A stretch of DNA of 64,000 nt from Sutcliffiella horikoshii. Its GTDB lineage: Bacteria > Bacillota > Bacilli > Bacillales > Bacillaceae_I. The stretch is from positions 1,654,001 to 1,718,000 of the forward strand of contig NZ_CP082918.1 in the NCBI RefSeq assembly GCF_019931755.1, given 5' to 3'. This document shows, one piece after another, positions 8,204 to 16,519 of this stretch. The translations under genes were made by a program, and so were the position numbers. Numbering within the stretch: the first letter of the stretch is position 1; the number at the start of each line of letters is the position of its first letter. The notes beneath the pieces are model-generated. The model was not told the DNA's origin. It did no database searches and saw nothing but the letters and a program-made list of their open reading frames with translations.

Positions 8204-8746
8204 ATGCTAAAGCCGGTACCAATGCTTAGAACAGAAAGACTTCAGTTAAGGAGTTTAACATTAAGAGATTCAGATGCTATATTTTCTTACTTTTCACAAC
8301 CGGAGATGACAAAATTCTATGGTATGGAACCTTTTCAAACGAAAATAGAGGCGGATAAATTCATAAAAGACTTTATGGATGACTATAATTCCCTGTATAG
8401 ATGGGGAATCGTGGAGAAGGAAACCCACAGGCTGATAGGTACTTGTGGTTTTCATGCAATATCGGAAAAGCATCAGCGTGCAGAAATCGGGTATGAAATA
8501 GATATTCCTTATTGGGGAAAAGGATATGCAACAGAGGCGATAGAGGCACTGGTTCAGTTCGGGTTTGAAGGGATGAATTTCCACCGTATTGGAGCAAATG
8601 TTTATCCTGAAAATGTTGGATCGAGAAAGGTTCTGGAAAAAGTGGGATTTACCCATGAGGGTCTTTTAAGAGGATACTTATATCAAGGTGGAAAATTTCA
8701 TGACGCGAATGTCTTTTCTATACTTAGAGAAGACATCAATAAATAA
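8204..8746 (+). CDS. RimJ/RimL-type GNAT acetyltransferase
   Basis: About 180 residues. Family features are 'LRTERLQLRSLTLRDSDAIF', 'GTCGFHAISEKHQRAEIGYEI', 'YWGKGYATEAIEALVQFGF' (acetyl-CoA loop) and 'NVGSRKVLEKVGFTHEGLLRGYLYQGGKFHDANVFSIL', which place it with the ribosomal-protein-serine/alanine acetyltransferase-like group. Substrate unknown. A GTG at 8198 is in frame, but the AGGGTG motif overlaps it and spaces better to the ATG at 8204. It probably shares the operon with the two preceding genes. Confidence 0.85.
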   Translation: MLKPVPMLRTERLQLRSLTLRDSDAIFSYFSQPEMTKFYGMEPFQTKIEADKFIKDFMDDYNSLYRWGIVEKETHRLIGTCGFHAISEKHQRAEIGYEIDIPYWGKGYATEAIEALVQFGFEGMNFHRIGANVYPENVGSRKVLEKVGFTHEGLLRGYLYQGGKFHDANVFSILREDINK

Positions 8747-8755
8747 GGTTATAGA

Positions 8756-8798
8756 AATACAGGTCGGAAAAACACTTTCCAGCCTGTATTTTTTTTGA
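8756..8798 (+). terminator. Rho-independent terminator
   Basis: AATACAGG-TC-GGAAA pairs with TTTCC-AG-CCTGTATT, followed by eight T residues. It closes the GNAT gene cluster. Confidence 0.9.
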
Positions 8799-8823
8799 AA
8801 AGATTTAGAAAGCTTGTTAATCC

Positions 8824-9160
8824 GTTGATTTCCGTTCCAGGCGCTTCGCTTGCCTGCGGGCGGTCCGTGAGCCTCCTCCGGCTTCGCCTTCCGGGGTCTC
8901 ACCTGTCCCTTCCTCCCGCGGACGTCTGCGCGCCTTCCACTCCAATCAACAAGGTGACTTCATTCAACTTAAGGACAATAAAGCTATCGAGTTATCGGAA
9001 AACCACTAACATTCCTTTAACGTGATTTCTAGCTGTGAATTGGAGCAAATGGCAAAGACTCCAGCGGGGGAGTAACGGTTGGTTGAGACCCCGCAACGAA
9101 GTGAGGAGGCTCAAGCACCGTCCCGCGGAAAGCGAAGCCATTTGCGGAAAGGAACAGCGG
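8824..9160. repeat. Dispersed structured repeat, paired copy A
   Basis: Left arm 8824-8950 (reverse orientation, from GTTGATTTCCGTTCC to CCACTCCAATCAAC), spacer 8951-9030, right arm 9031-9160 (forward, from AGCTGTGAATTGGAG to GGAACAGCGG). The two arms are diverged members of one family in inverted orientation. The right arm shows nested stems GCAAATGGC/GCCATTTGC, ACGGT/ACCGT and TTGAG/CTCAA. Open frames across it are accidental. The element fills most of the 8747-9290 gap. Confidence 0.9.
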
Positions 9161-9290
9161 CGATTAACCAATTAACTAGAATTTTATTTCAGAAAAATCT
9201 ATTTGTTAGAATATACTGTAAGTTTTTCTGTTATTATTATAAGATAGTAATAAAGTGGTTATGCAATAGGAACAAGGGAGATAAGGGGGC

Positions 9291-10193
9291 ATGGGCATGT
9301 ATCAAATAAAACGTTTGAGTGAGTGTACATTAGATCAAGCGCTGGAAGCATGGAACAAGGGTTTTGAGGGGTATTTTTTTGATGCAACCATGGATGTGGA
9401 CCGGTTTGCCGCTAGATTGGGGCAGGAGAATATATCAGCTTCCTTATCCATCATTGCATTTGACGGTGAAACTCCTATAGGGCTCCTATTAAGTGGATTT
9501 AAAAAGATAGGGGAAAATCTCGTTGCATGGAATGGAGGCACAGGGGTAGCTGCCACTCACCGCAGAAAAGGAATTGGGAAGCTGTTGGTGGATAAAGCGT
9601 GTGAGCTTTATGAAGAAAAAGGGATTCATACCTCTACTCTGGAAGCTATTTCTAAAAACGACCAAGCAATTGCCTTATATGAATCTAAAGGATACAAGGT
9701 TGTGGATCATGTGATACACCTTTCCCTTGAAACCTCCGTGGATTTTAATGATTCATTGGAATATTACCCTATATACACATCGGCTCATGATGCTCAGTAT
9801 TTATCGGGCTATCATCATGACACGCCATGGCAAAGTCAATGGTGGTGTATGAAAGATGGATTAACGTTGCAATTGATGGGCACTGACGGTGAAACTGCTG
9901 CTTATGCCATGTTTAAAAGACAATATAGCCCTGATGGCACCTTGAAGGCTATTGTAGTCACCCACTGCTTTATAAATGAAAAACAAAATGACCCGGAAAA
10001 AGTATTGGAAGCCTTATTCTTTCAACTTTTCCCGCCGACTGTAGCGCCTTACCAATGTACGGTAGCGTTTTTTCAAACATCCAATAAAATGGTCTATGAC
10101 TTTCTTACCGAAAAAGGTTTTTCGATGAAGGTGGAACAAGTTTGGATGAAGAAGGCTATAGCAGCAGGTGTGGATATCGGGCACAAAAGATAA
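9291..10193 (+). CDS. GNAT acetyltransferase with a second, degenerate GNAT-like half
   Basis: 300 residues. The N-terminal half (about 1-150) is a GNAT domain, with acetyl-CoA loop 'GVAATHRRKGIGKLLVDKA' and 'NDQAIALYESKGYKVVDHV'. The C-terminal half (about 150-290) ends in 'SNKMVYDFLTEKGFSMKVEQVWMKK', which looks like the last strand and helix of another GNAT fold without a recognisable acetyl-CoA loop. Tandem GNAT architectures of this sort are common in Bacillus. Substrate unknown. Starts at 9291 or 9297 both fit the purine-rich leader. It lies directly behind repeat copy A. Confidence 0.8.
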   Translation: MGMYQIKRLSECTLDQALEAWNKGFEGYFFDATMDVDRFAARLGQENISASLSIIAFDGETPIGLLLSGFKKIGENLVAWNGGTGVAATHRRKGIGKLLVDKACELYEEKGIHTSTLEAISKNDQAIALYESKGYKVVDHVIHLSLETSVDFNDSLEYYPIYTSAHDAQYLSGYHHDTPWQSQWWCMKDGLTLQLMGTDGETAAYAMFKRQYSPDGTLKAIVVTHCFINEKQNDPEKVLEALFFQLFPPTVAPYQCTVAFFQTSNKMVYDFLTEKGFSMKVEQVWMKKAIAAGVDIGHKR

Positions 10194-10244
10194 AAAACTA
10201 GAGTCGAATTACATATACTGCTTTTAATTTTTGGAGGGATCGCC

Positions 10245-11837
10245 ATGATAGTTGAAAAGTTTTTAGAAGAACAAAATGAACAGTTTCAGAAACTATTAAA
10301 AAAATCCACCCACGCTGGCTGGATGGCACAAACAACTGGAGAAAAGAAATGGGCAGAGGAAGCCGGTAAAGCTTCTAGTGAATTCAGCCTCTTCTATGCC
10401 AATCAAGATCGTTACAACCAGGTCAAGTCCTACTTGCAAGACCCCGAACTTAAGATGGAACAAAAAAGACAGTTAGAAATCCTCGAATCTGGAATGAAAG
10501 AAAATCAATTGGATAAAGAAACTATCGAAGAAATGTCTTCTATGTCCTCTGAGCTGAATTATCTTTTCAATACGTACTTACCTGAAGTGAATGGGAAAAA
10601 ACTTTCCGCGAATGATATCAGAAATATACTGTTGAATAGTACAGACAGCAAAGAAAGGGAAGAAGCTTGGAAGGCAAGCAAAGAAGTGGGGCAGGTAGTG
10701 TCGGAAAAGCTATTGACGCTAGTGAAAAAAAGAAATGAAGCGGCACGAAAATTAGGCTATCGAAACTATTATGAAATGTCGTTTGCGAATCAAGAACTAG
10801 ATTTAGAAGAAGTTTTTTCTATGTTTGAAGATCTTGTTGACCAATCAGACACCACTTATCGTATGTTAAAAGGTGAATTAGATAACGAACTAGCCAAGAA
10901 GTTTGGAATAAAAGTGGAAGAATTACGACCTTGGCATTACGTAGATCCTTTCTTCCAGGAAGCGCCGGCAAACGAAAAAACGAATCTTGATCAATATTTC
11001 AAAGGGCAAGATCTTGAAAAGTTGACGGCAGAAACGTTTGATTCCATGGATATGCCTATCGAAGGGTTGTATGCTTCTTCCGATTTAAATCCGCGTGAAG
11101 GAAAGAACCCTACTGCGTTTTGCATGGATATGAACCGTGAGGGAGATATCCGTGTACTATGCAACAACGTAGATAATACATATTGGATGGGAACGATGCT
11201 ACATGAGTTTGGCCATGCAGCATACAACAAATATGTAAACCGTGATCTTCCATATTTATTAAGAAGCTTCGCGCATATCTTAACAACAGAGTCCATTGCG
11301 ATGTTATTCGGGAAAATGACAGAAAATAGAGAATGGCTTTCTAAGTTCTTGAAATTAGACGATGAAAAGCTTGATACATTAATGCCGTCTCTTGAAAAGC
11401 ATGAACAATTGAAAATGCTGATTTCAGCAAGGTGGATTATTACATTTGTTTTCTTTGAAAGAAAGCTATACGAAAATCCTGATCAGGACCTTAACGCTCT
11501 TTGGTGGGAAACGGTGGAAAAGATTCAATTGCTTCATCCTCCAGAAGACCGAAACAATCCGGATTGGGCGGCAAAAATTCATTTCACTCTTGCTCCGGTT
11601 TATTATCAGAACTACTTGTTGGGTGAATTGACGGCTGCACAACTCTATCAGCATATTGTAAACAACGTTTCTGATGAGTTCTTCTCCCTTAAGGTAGGGG
11701 CATTTATTCGCGATGAATTCTTGGCACCTGGCGCAACTTATCATTGGAATAAAAAAATTGAAAAAGTGACAGGAGAGCCACTAAACCCAGACCACTTTAT
11801 AAAAGCCTATTGCGACTACCAAAAAGTGAATAACTGA
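10245..11837 (+). CDS. Zinc metallopeptidase, M3/M2-like gluzincin
   Basis: 530 residues, no signal peptide, so cytosolic. The zinc site is H320-E321-F-G-H324 with the likely third ligand E349 in 'TTESIAMLFG', the gluzincin arrangement of oligopeptidases. The N-terminal 300 residues are helical, as in M3 (oligoendopeptidase) and M2 (ACE-like) folds. The C-terminal 'APGATYHWNKKIEKVTGEPLNPDHF' is typical of the bacterial members. Probable role: trimming intracellular oligopeptides. I cannot decide between M2 and M3. A good GGAGGGA ribosome binding site precedes the ATG. A different oligopeptidase, pepF, lies at 30 kb. Confidence 0.85.
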   Translation: MIVEKFLEEQNEQFQKLLKKSTHAGWMAQTTGEKKWAEEAGKASSEFSLFYANQDRYNQVKSYLQDPELKMEQKRQLEILESGMKENQLDKETIEEMSSMSSELNYLFNTYLPEVNGKKLSANDIRNILLNSTDSKEREEAWKASKEVGQVVSEKLLTLVKKRNEAARKLGYRNYYEMSFANQELDLEEVFSMFEDLVDQSDTTYRMLKGELDNELAKKFGIKVEELRPWHYVDPFFQEAPANEKTNLDQYFKGQDLEKLTAETFDSMDMPIEGLYASSDLNPREGKNPTAFCMDMNREGDIRVLCNNVDNTYWMGTMLHEFGHAAYNKYVNRDLPYLLRSFAHILTTESIAMLFGKMTENREWLSKFLKLDDEKLDTLMPSLEKHEQLKMLISARWIITFVFFERKLYENPDQDLNALWWETVEKIQLLHPPEDRNNPDWAAKIHFTLAPVYYQNYLLGELTAAQLYQHIVNNVSDEFFSLKVGAFIRDEFLAPGATYHWNKKIEKVTGEPLNPDHFIKAYCDYQKVNN

Positions 11838-11847
11838 TAGTAGTATC

Positions 11848-11887
11848 GGGTGAGTAGAGATTTCCTCTATTTACCCTTTTTTTGTTA
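11848..11887 (+). terminator. Terminator after the metallopeptidase gene
   Basis: GGGTGAGTAGA pairs with TCTATTTACCC through two wobble pairs, followed by seven T residues. Confidence 0.7.
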
Positions 11888-12022
11888 AGTTTTTATGACT
11901 TTTCTAACAAATCCTTAATTTTGCATGAAAATACAAGAATAATAATATAAAATAGTTGATAGTGAGATTTTTCGAGTTTTTATGACAGAACACTACACTG
12001 ACAATAGATATAGTAGAAAGGT

Positions 12023-13279
12023 ATGTCTTCTTTTATGATAAAAAAATTACAACTTTGTGTAATCATCCCACTACTAATTATGGTTTTTGGGAATTCAATA
12101 GCAGTACAAGCAGAAGCGCCAGGGGATTTATTTAGTGAGTCCGTTATTTTAATAGATGCAAAATCAGGTAATACTCTTTATGAAAAAGATAGTACGCGTG
12201 TGATGTATCCTGCTAGCATCACTAAAATTGTGACAGCGATCATTGCGATTGAAGAGGGCGACCTGCAAGATATCGTAACAGTTAGTAAAAATGCAAGAGA
12301 TCAAGACGGTTCAAGAGTGTATTTACTTGAAGGGGAAAAAGTAACACTTAAGAAGTTGGTCCAAGGCTTGATGATTAACTCCGGTAATGATGCAGGTACT
12401 GCCATTGCAGAACATTTCGACGGCAGTGAAAAAGCATTTGCCAAGAGAATGAATGCGTTTGTGGAAGAAAAGGTTGGGGTGAAGAATACTAATTTCACCA
12501 ACCCGCATGGACTATATCATCCTGACCATGTCACAACTGCACAGGACATGGCGAAAATTGCCCAGTATGCAATGAAAAATGAAACATTTAGGGAGATTGT
12601 CGGAACAAAGGAAATGGAGTGGATAGGTGAAGGGTGGGAGACCACATTGTTTAACCATCACCGCTTGTTATGGGACTATGAAGGGACAACTGGAGTGAAA
12701 AACGGGTATGTTCCGGAATCAGGTCACACGCTTGTCACTTCTGCGAAAAGGGATAGAATGGACCTTATTGTAGTAACCATGAAGGCAGCTTCTAAGTATT
12801 ACATCTATAAAGACACGATGTCCCTTTTAGATTATGGATTTGCGAATTTCATTACAGATGAAATACCAAAAGGTGAAATGGTCACAGATGCAACAGGTAG
12901 AGAGTACATGCTTGCGAAAAACGTGCATGTGGCAAAGCAGGAAAAGGAAATTGTTAACCTGCGTGTAAACAAGGACAAGGATTTGGTTGTGAAAATTGGG
13001 AATCGGGAACATGTCGAAGAAAACGTGTTGGTAGAGCAAGAGCGGAATGAATTGACACCTGCTCCTACTGCATCTTCATCAGACTCGGCAAATCCATCAG
13101 GAGTAAACGGAGATAGTGGAACGAAGAGCAGTTTGGTGCCTACCATTTTTATTTTCATCTCACTATTAATCTTCTTTTTTGTGATGAATGTGCTGCAGAG
13201 AAGAAGAAGGAGAAAGAAAATGCAACAACGGTACTCAGACTCTCTCGTTTATTCTAGAAGAAGCAGCTATTATAGGTAG
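12023..13279 (+). CDS. D-alanyl-D-alanine carboxypeptidase (peptidase S11) with C-terminal membrane anchor
   Basis: 418 residues, exported. Signal peptide about 5-31. Serine beta-lactamase-fold motifs are S65-I-T-K68 (nucleophile and base) and S120-G-N122. The third motif, usually KTG, reads K226-N227-G228 in 'GVKNGYVPESGHTL'. The low-complexity Ser/Thr/Pro region (about 340-372) leads to one C-terminal membrane span and an Arg/Lys-rich cytosolic tail ('RRRRRKK'). Role by family: trimming the terminal D-Ala of peptidoglycan stem peptides. DacF-like and DacA-like relatives exist and I cannot choose a symbol. The start could be 12023 or 12035, as AGAAAGG is placed awkwardly for both. Confidence 0.88.
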   Translation: MSSFMIKKLQLCVIIPLLIMVFGNSIAVQAEAPGDLFSESVILIDAKSGNTLYEKDSTRVMYPASITKIVTAIIAIEEGDLQDIVTVSKNARDQDGSRVYLLEGEKVTLKKLVQGLMINSGNDAGTAIAEHFDGSEKAFAKRMNAFVEEKVGVKNTNFTNPHGLYHPDHVTTAQDMAKIAQYAMKNETFREIVGTKEMEWIGEGWETTLFNHHRLLWDYEGTTGVKNGYVPESGHTLVTSAKRDRMDLIVVTMKAASKYYIYKDTMSLLDYGFANFITDEIPKGEMVTDATGREYMLAKNVHVAKQEKEIVNLRVNKDKDLVVKIGNREHVEENVLVEQERNELTPAPTASSSDSANPSGVNGDSGTKSSLVPTIFIFISLLIFFFVMNVLQRRRRRKKMQQRYSDSLVYSRRSSYYR

Positions 13280-13283
13280 AAAT

Positions 13284-13329
13284 AACAGCGGAGCATCCTA
13301 TGAGAATATCAGGATGTTCCGCTGTTTTG
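13284..13329 (+). terminator. Rho-independent terminator
   Basis: AACAGCGGAGCATCCT pairs with AGGATGTTCCGCTGTT (one mismatch), followed by TTT. Strong stem after the carboxypeptidase gene. Confidence 0.85.
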
Positions 13330-13423
13330 TATTTAAATAGTGGGGTAGGTTATGAATAAGGGTTTGGCGAGTTGTCCAAAGATTGTATATAATGGAGATA
13401 TGTAGATAATAGGAGGTAGGAAT

Positions 13424-13870
13424 ATGCCGAGAAAAGAGAGTTCACTAAATGAACAGCTGGTTGATTTATTGCAAGGGGAGAAAATCGTATCCCTGATCAC
13501 AACAGACAAAGACTCGAAAAAACCGAATTTAAGCATCGTTTCATGGTTGGTTGCACATGAAGATGGTAAAACCATTAAGTTTGCTTTAGGTCATAAAGCT
13601 GAGAGTGCGTTTAATATTCAAGAAAACCCTGATTTGATTTTAGGAGTTGTGGGAGCCGGAAGCTGTTATTCCATAAATGGTAAAGGTTCCGTATCCGAAG
13701 TCATTGATAAAACAATGAAGTACCGTGTAGTAACCGTTGAGGTTGAGTCTGTGGAAGATGTTATTTTCTATGGCGGGAAAATAACGCAGGAACCTGATTA
13801 TGTGAAGACATATGACGAAGAACTTGCCAAAAAATTAGATGAAGAAGTTTATGCGCTATTGAAAGGCTGA
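13424..13870 (+). CDS. Pyridoxamine 5'-phosphate oxidase-like flavin/heme-binding split-barrel protein
   Basis: 148 residues, cytosolic. It has the PNPOx-like split barrel: 'EKIVSLITTDKDSKKPNLSIVSWLVAHEDGKTIKFAL', then 'NIQENPDLILGVVG', then a strand-rich centre ending 'YRVVTVEVESVEDVIFYGG'. Small proteins of this group bind FMN, F420 or heme, and the activity of the Bacillus forms is not known. The catalytic context for true PNP oxidase is not seen. TAGGAGGTAGG precedes the ATG. Single gene between two terminators. Confidence 0.8.
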   Translation: MPRKESSLNEQLVDLLQGEKIVSLITTDKDSKKPNLSIVSWLVAHEDGKTIKFALGHKAESAFNIQENPDLILGVVGAGSCYSINGKGSVSEVIDKTMKYRVVTVEVESVEDVIFYGGKITQEPDYVKTYDEELAKKLDEEVYALLKG

Positions 13871-13884
13871 TTTAATGCTGAACG

Positions 13885-13918
13885 GGGCTGTCCAAATAAT
13901 AAGGGCAGCCTTTTTTAT
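13885..13918 (+). terminator. Rho-independent terminator
   Basis: GGCTGTCC pairs with GGGCAGCC (G-U included), followed by six T residues. Confidence 0.8.
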
Positions 13919-14020
13919 TTGTCTTGAATAATCGCTTCATTTTAATAGAAACATGGAAAAGTCATACATTTCCATATATAATAATAGAATACTAAATTTT
14001 TCTAAATGAAAGGGGTTTCT

Positions 14021-14557
14021 ATGAAAAGTTGGTTTAAATCGAACAAGCGAAAACTCCTTCCCTTTGTGGCTGTTTTTCTTTTGGCAGAAGCACTTATTAC
14101 TTATTATTTGTACACGTCACCATTTCAGGGAACAAGTTTGACAAGTGGACAAGGGGATCATGCTTCTTCTAGTACATTATCAACAACTAGAAATATTCCA
14201 GTTGAAAAAGATAATCCGTTCGATCATAAAAACAAATTGAATGAAGTTCATGTTGTTAATTACATTCATTGGATGTCCCATCAAAAAGTTAAAGCAGAAA
14301 ACAAGTGGACACACTATGAGATGACGCCGGAAAGAATTGATTGGCTACTGGAGAAAGTGCAAGAAGCCGATTATAAACATGAGGAAGTGTATGTGGAAAT
14401 TCTGACAAAGTGGCAGAAAGGTGACTTTGCAACGGCGCACCTTGATCATAATAGAGTGTGGTCTTTACTTAATGGGACTGTTGGAAAAGCAACGGGCGTA
14501 ATGACGGAAGAAGAAGAAAAAGAGTACTTGGAAAATCCAAATATCAAGTTTAAATAA
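14021..14557 (+). CDS. Membrane-anchored DUF6241-like protein
   Basis: 178 residues. A single anchor at about 12-30 ('LLPFVAVFLLAEALITYYL') is followed by a Ser/Thr-rich linker and a soluble domain with 'NPFDHKNKLNEVHVVNYIHWMSHQKVKAENKW' and 'ERIDWLLEKVQEADYKHEEVYVEILTKWQKGDF'. I associate this pattern with the DUF6241 family of Bacillus. No function is known to me. An in-frame ATG at 14006 overlaps the AAAGGGG ribosome binding site, so the ATG at 14021 is preferred. Confidence 0.75.
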   Translation: MKSWFKSNKRKLLPFVAVFLLAEALITYYLYTSPFQGTSLTSGQGDHASSSTLSTTRNIPVEKDNPFDHKNKLNEVHVVNYIHWMSHQKVKAENKWTHYEMTPERIDWLLEKVQEADYKHEEVYVEILTKWQKGDFATAHLDHNRVWSLLNGTVGKATGVMTEEEEKEYLENPNIKFK

Positions 14558-14624
14558 TGGATACAACATCACCTTGTGGTAAAATGATTGGTAATTCACA
14601 CAGTACAAAGGTGGTATATGTCAG

Positions 14625-15791
14625 ATGAATGAAATCAGAAGTTTTGCAAGAACAGAAGAGCAAAAACATTTAGTCACTAAAGCATCTTCTTTGGCTTCGG
14701 ATTTTTATACCCGCGCTGCTCATTATGATCAAAATGCTGCATTTCCTTTTGAGAATTTCGAGGCTCTTAAGAATGCAGGTGTTATGGATCTTACCATCCC
14801 AAAGGAATATGGTGGAAAAGGAGCAGGGCTTTATGATTTTGTTTTACTGCAGGAAACCATTGCTCAAGGTGATGGCCCTACTGCGCTGAGTCTTGGTTGG
14901 CATTTAGGTATTATGATGAATGAAGGAATTAATAGATCATGGTCTGAGGATATATACGAAAAGGTTTGCCGGGAGATTGTTCAACACAACAAATTGATTA
15001 ACAGTGCACATAGCGAAAGAAAGACAGGCAGCCCTGCAAGAGGGGGGAAACCTGAAACCGTTGCAAAGAAGCTTACCGGAGGCGGTTGGCAAATTAACGG
15101 GAGAAAAAATTTCACTTCCCTTGCCCCAGTCTTGGATTACTTCATCATATCAGCGAGCATTGAAGGGACGGAAGATGTAGGAGAGTTTTTGCTTCCGCGC
15201 GAACTGAAGGGAATCTCTATAGAAGAAACGTGGAACACTATGAGCATGAGAGCCACCAGAAGTGACGATTTGGTGCTAACGGATGTAATAGCAAATAAAG
15301 AAGCACTTCTATACATAAAAAAGAAAAAAGCACCGAAACCACAAGGGTGGCTACTACATATACCCGCTTGTTACTTAGGCATAGCCATTGCAGCAAGAAA
15401 TGAAGCCGTCTCATTTGCTGATTCTTATCATCCAAACAGCCTGCCTCATCCTATTAGAGAAGTACCTAAAGTAAGAGAACGGGTAGCAAAGATGGATGTG
15501 GAATTGACTGCAGCCCGGCATTTATTGTACAGCGTGGCGAGACTATGGGATGAAGAGCCTGATAAGCGCAATGAACTTGTTGGTGAGCTTGCCACAGCTA
15601 AGTTGGTTGCAACAAACAGCGCCATCTCCATTGTTGATGAAGCGATGCGGATCGTCGGCGCTCAAAGCCTGCATGCAGAACATCCTCTACAACGCCATTA
15701 TCGTGATGTCCGGGCAGGTCTTCACAATCCCCCGGCCGATGAAATCACGCTGGAGTTGCTTGCTAAGCAGGCTTTTTTAAAAGAAAGTTAA
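14625..15791 (+). CDS. Acyl-CoA dehydrogenase-fold flavoprotein
   Basis: 388 residues, cytosolic. N-terminal helical domain with 'ALKNAGVMDLTIPKEYGGKGAGLYDFVLLQETIAQGDG', a middle beta domain ('NGRKNFTSLAPVLDYFIIS') and a C-terminal helical domain ('AMRIVGAQSLHAEHPLQRHYRDVRAGLHNPP'). The fold is that of FAD-dependent acyl-CoA dehydrogenases. At the end, where true dehydrogenases normally carry Glu-Gly-Thr after the RD.R segment, this protein has His-Asn-Pro-Pro, as in the flavin monooxygenase-like branch (DszC/SfnC type). The reaction is therefore uncertain: oxidation of an acyl-CoA or a monooxygenase-type reaction. It is followed directly by repeat copy B. Confidence 0.8.
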   Translation: MNEIRSFARTEEQKHLVTKASSLASDFYTRAAHYDQNAAFPFENFEALKNAGVMDLTIPKEYGGKGAGLYDFVLLQETIAQGDGPTALSLGWHLGIMMNEGINRSWSEDIYEKVCREIVQHNKLINSAHSERKTGSPARGGKPETVAKKLTGGGWQINGRKNFTSLAPVLDYFIISASIEGTEDVGEFLLPRELKGISIEETWNTMSMRATRSDDLVLTDVIANKEALLYIKKKKAPKPQGWLLHIPACYLGIAIAARNEAVSFADSYHPNSLPHPIREVPKVRERVAKMDVELTAARHLLYSVARLWDEEPDKRNELVGELATAKLVATNSAISIVDEAMRIVGAQSLHAEHPLQRHYRDVRAGLHNPPADEITLELLAKQAFLKES

Positions 15792-15806
15792 GAAAATGTA
15801 AATCCG

Positions 15807-16145
15807 TTGATTTCCGTTCCAGGCGCTTCGCTTGCTGCGGGCGGTCAGTGAGCCTCCTCAGGCTTCGCCTTCCGGGGTCTCACCTGTCCCTTCCTCCCGC
15901 GGGCGTCTACGCGCCTTTCACTGCAATCACCAAAGTGGCTACATGAAGGGTTTTAGTACAGCACCTAACCGAGTTACGTGAATAAGCATTAACGTATCGT
16001 TTATGTAATTTTTAGCTGTGGATTGGAGCAAATGGCGAAGACTCCAGCGGGGGAGTAACGGTAGGTTGAGACCCCTGAAGCGTTGTGAGGAGGCTCAAGG
16101 CACCGTCCCGCGGAAAGCGAAGCCATTTGCGTAAAGGAACAGCGG
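15807..16145. repeat. Dispersed structured repeat, paired copy B
   Basis: Left arm 15807-15930 in reverse orientation, spacer 15931-16013, right arm 16014-16145 forward. Right-arm stems are GCAAATGGC/GCCATTTGC, ACGGT/ACCGT and TTGAG/CTCAA. The spacer contains GAGTTACGTGAATAAGCA, close to the matching part of copy C (GAGTTAACTGAATAAGCA). It occupies most of the 15792-16225 gap. Confidence 0.9.
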
Positions 16146-16225
16146 GGCAATCCAGTAACTGAAGTTTTTTTATAAATAAATGGTTTTTTTAGAAGTACAG
16201 ACTGAGATAAAAAGAGAGTGATGTT

Positions 16226-16519
16226 ATGCACGAAAATTTTAACAAAGGAAAAGGAGACTGGCGCTATCCCATTGCACATAAAGAAGCATGGATTGGGATT
16301 GCGCTTGTTATGTTCCATTTTGCTTGGTGGTACGGTTTTGCTTATGGCTTTGGATCAAAGCCGGTCGAATCATATACATATATTTTAGGTTTTCCCGCAT
16401 GGTTTTTTTATAGTTGTATACTGGGCTTTATCATCATCATTATACTCGTCATTCTAGTTGTTCGATTCTTGTTTAAAGATCTTCCTTTAGAATCAGATGA
16501 AGAAGGAGATCGCCCATGA
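16226..16519 (+). CDS. yhdT: YhdT-like DUF997 membrane protein, PanF partner
   Basis: 97 residues with two membrane segments (about 25-45 and 55-80). 'AHKEAWIGIALVMFHFAWWYGFAYGFG' and 'YILGFPAWFFYSCILGFI' are hallmarks of the DUF997/YhdT family, which is nearly always encoded next to panF. Its stop overlaps the panF start by four bases (ATGA), so the two are translationally coupled. Probably an accessory subunit of the pantothenate symporter. A usable AGAGAGTG lies before the ATG. Confidence 0.88.
   Translation: MHENFNKGKGDWRYPIAHKEAWIGIALVMFHFAWWYGFAYGFGSKPVESYTYILGFPAWFFYSCILGFIIIIILVILVVRFLFKDLPLESDEEGDRP

Noticed and set aside
8824..9160. Repeat family as insertion sequence
   Set aside because: No transposase frame in any copy, size of only about 340 bp, and ends without visible target duplications. 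A non-autonomous element remains possible and is listed under findings.
9079..9309. Open frame inside repeat copy A
   Set aside because: It runs through the right arm of a structured repeat, has no ribosome binding site and is not kept open in the other copies.
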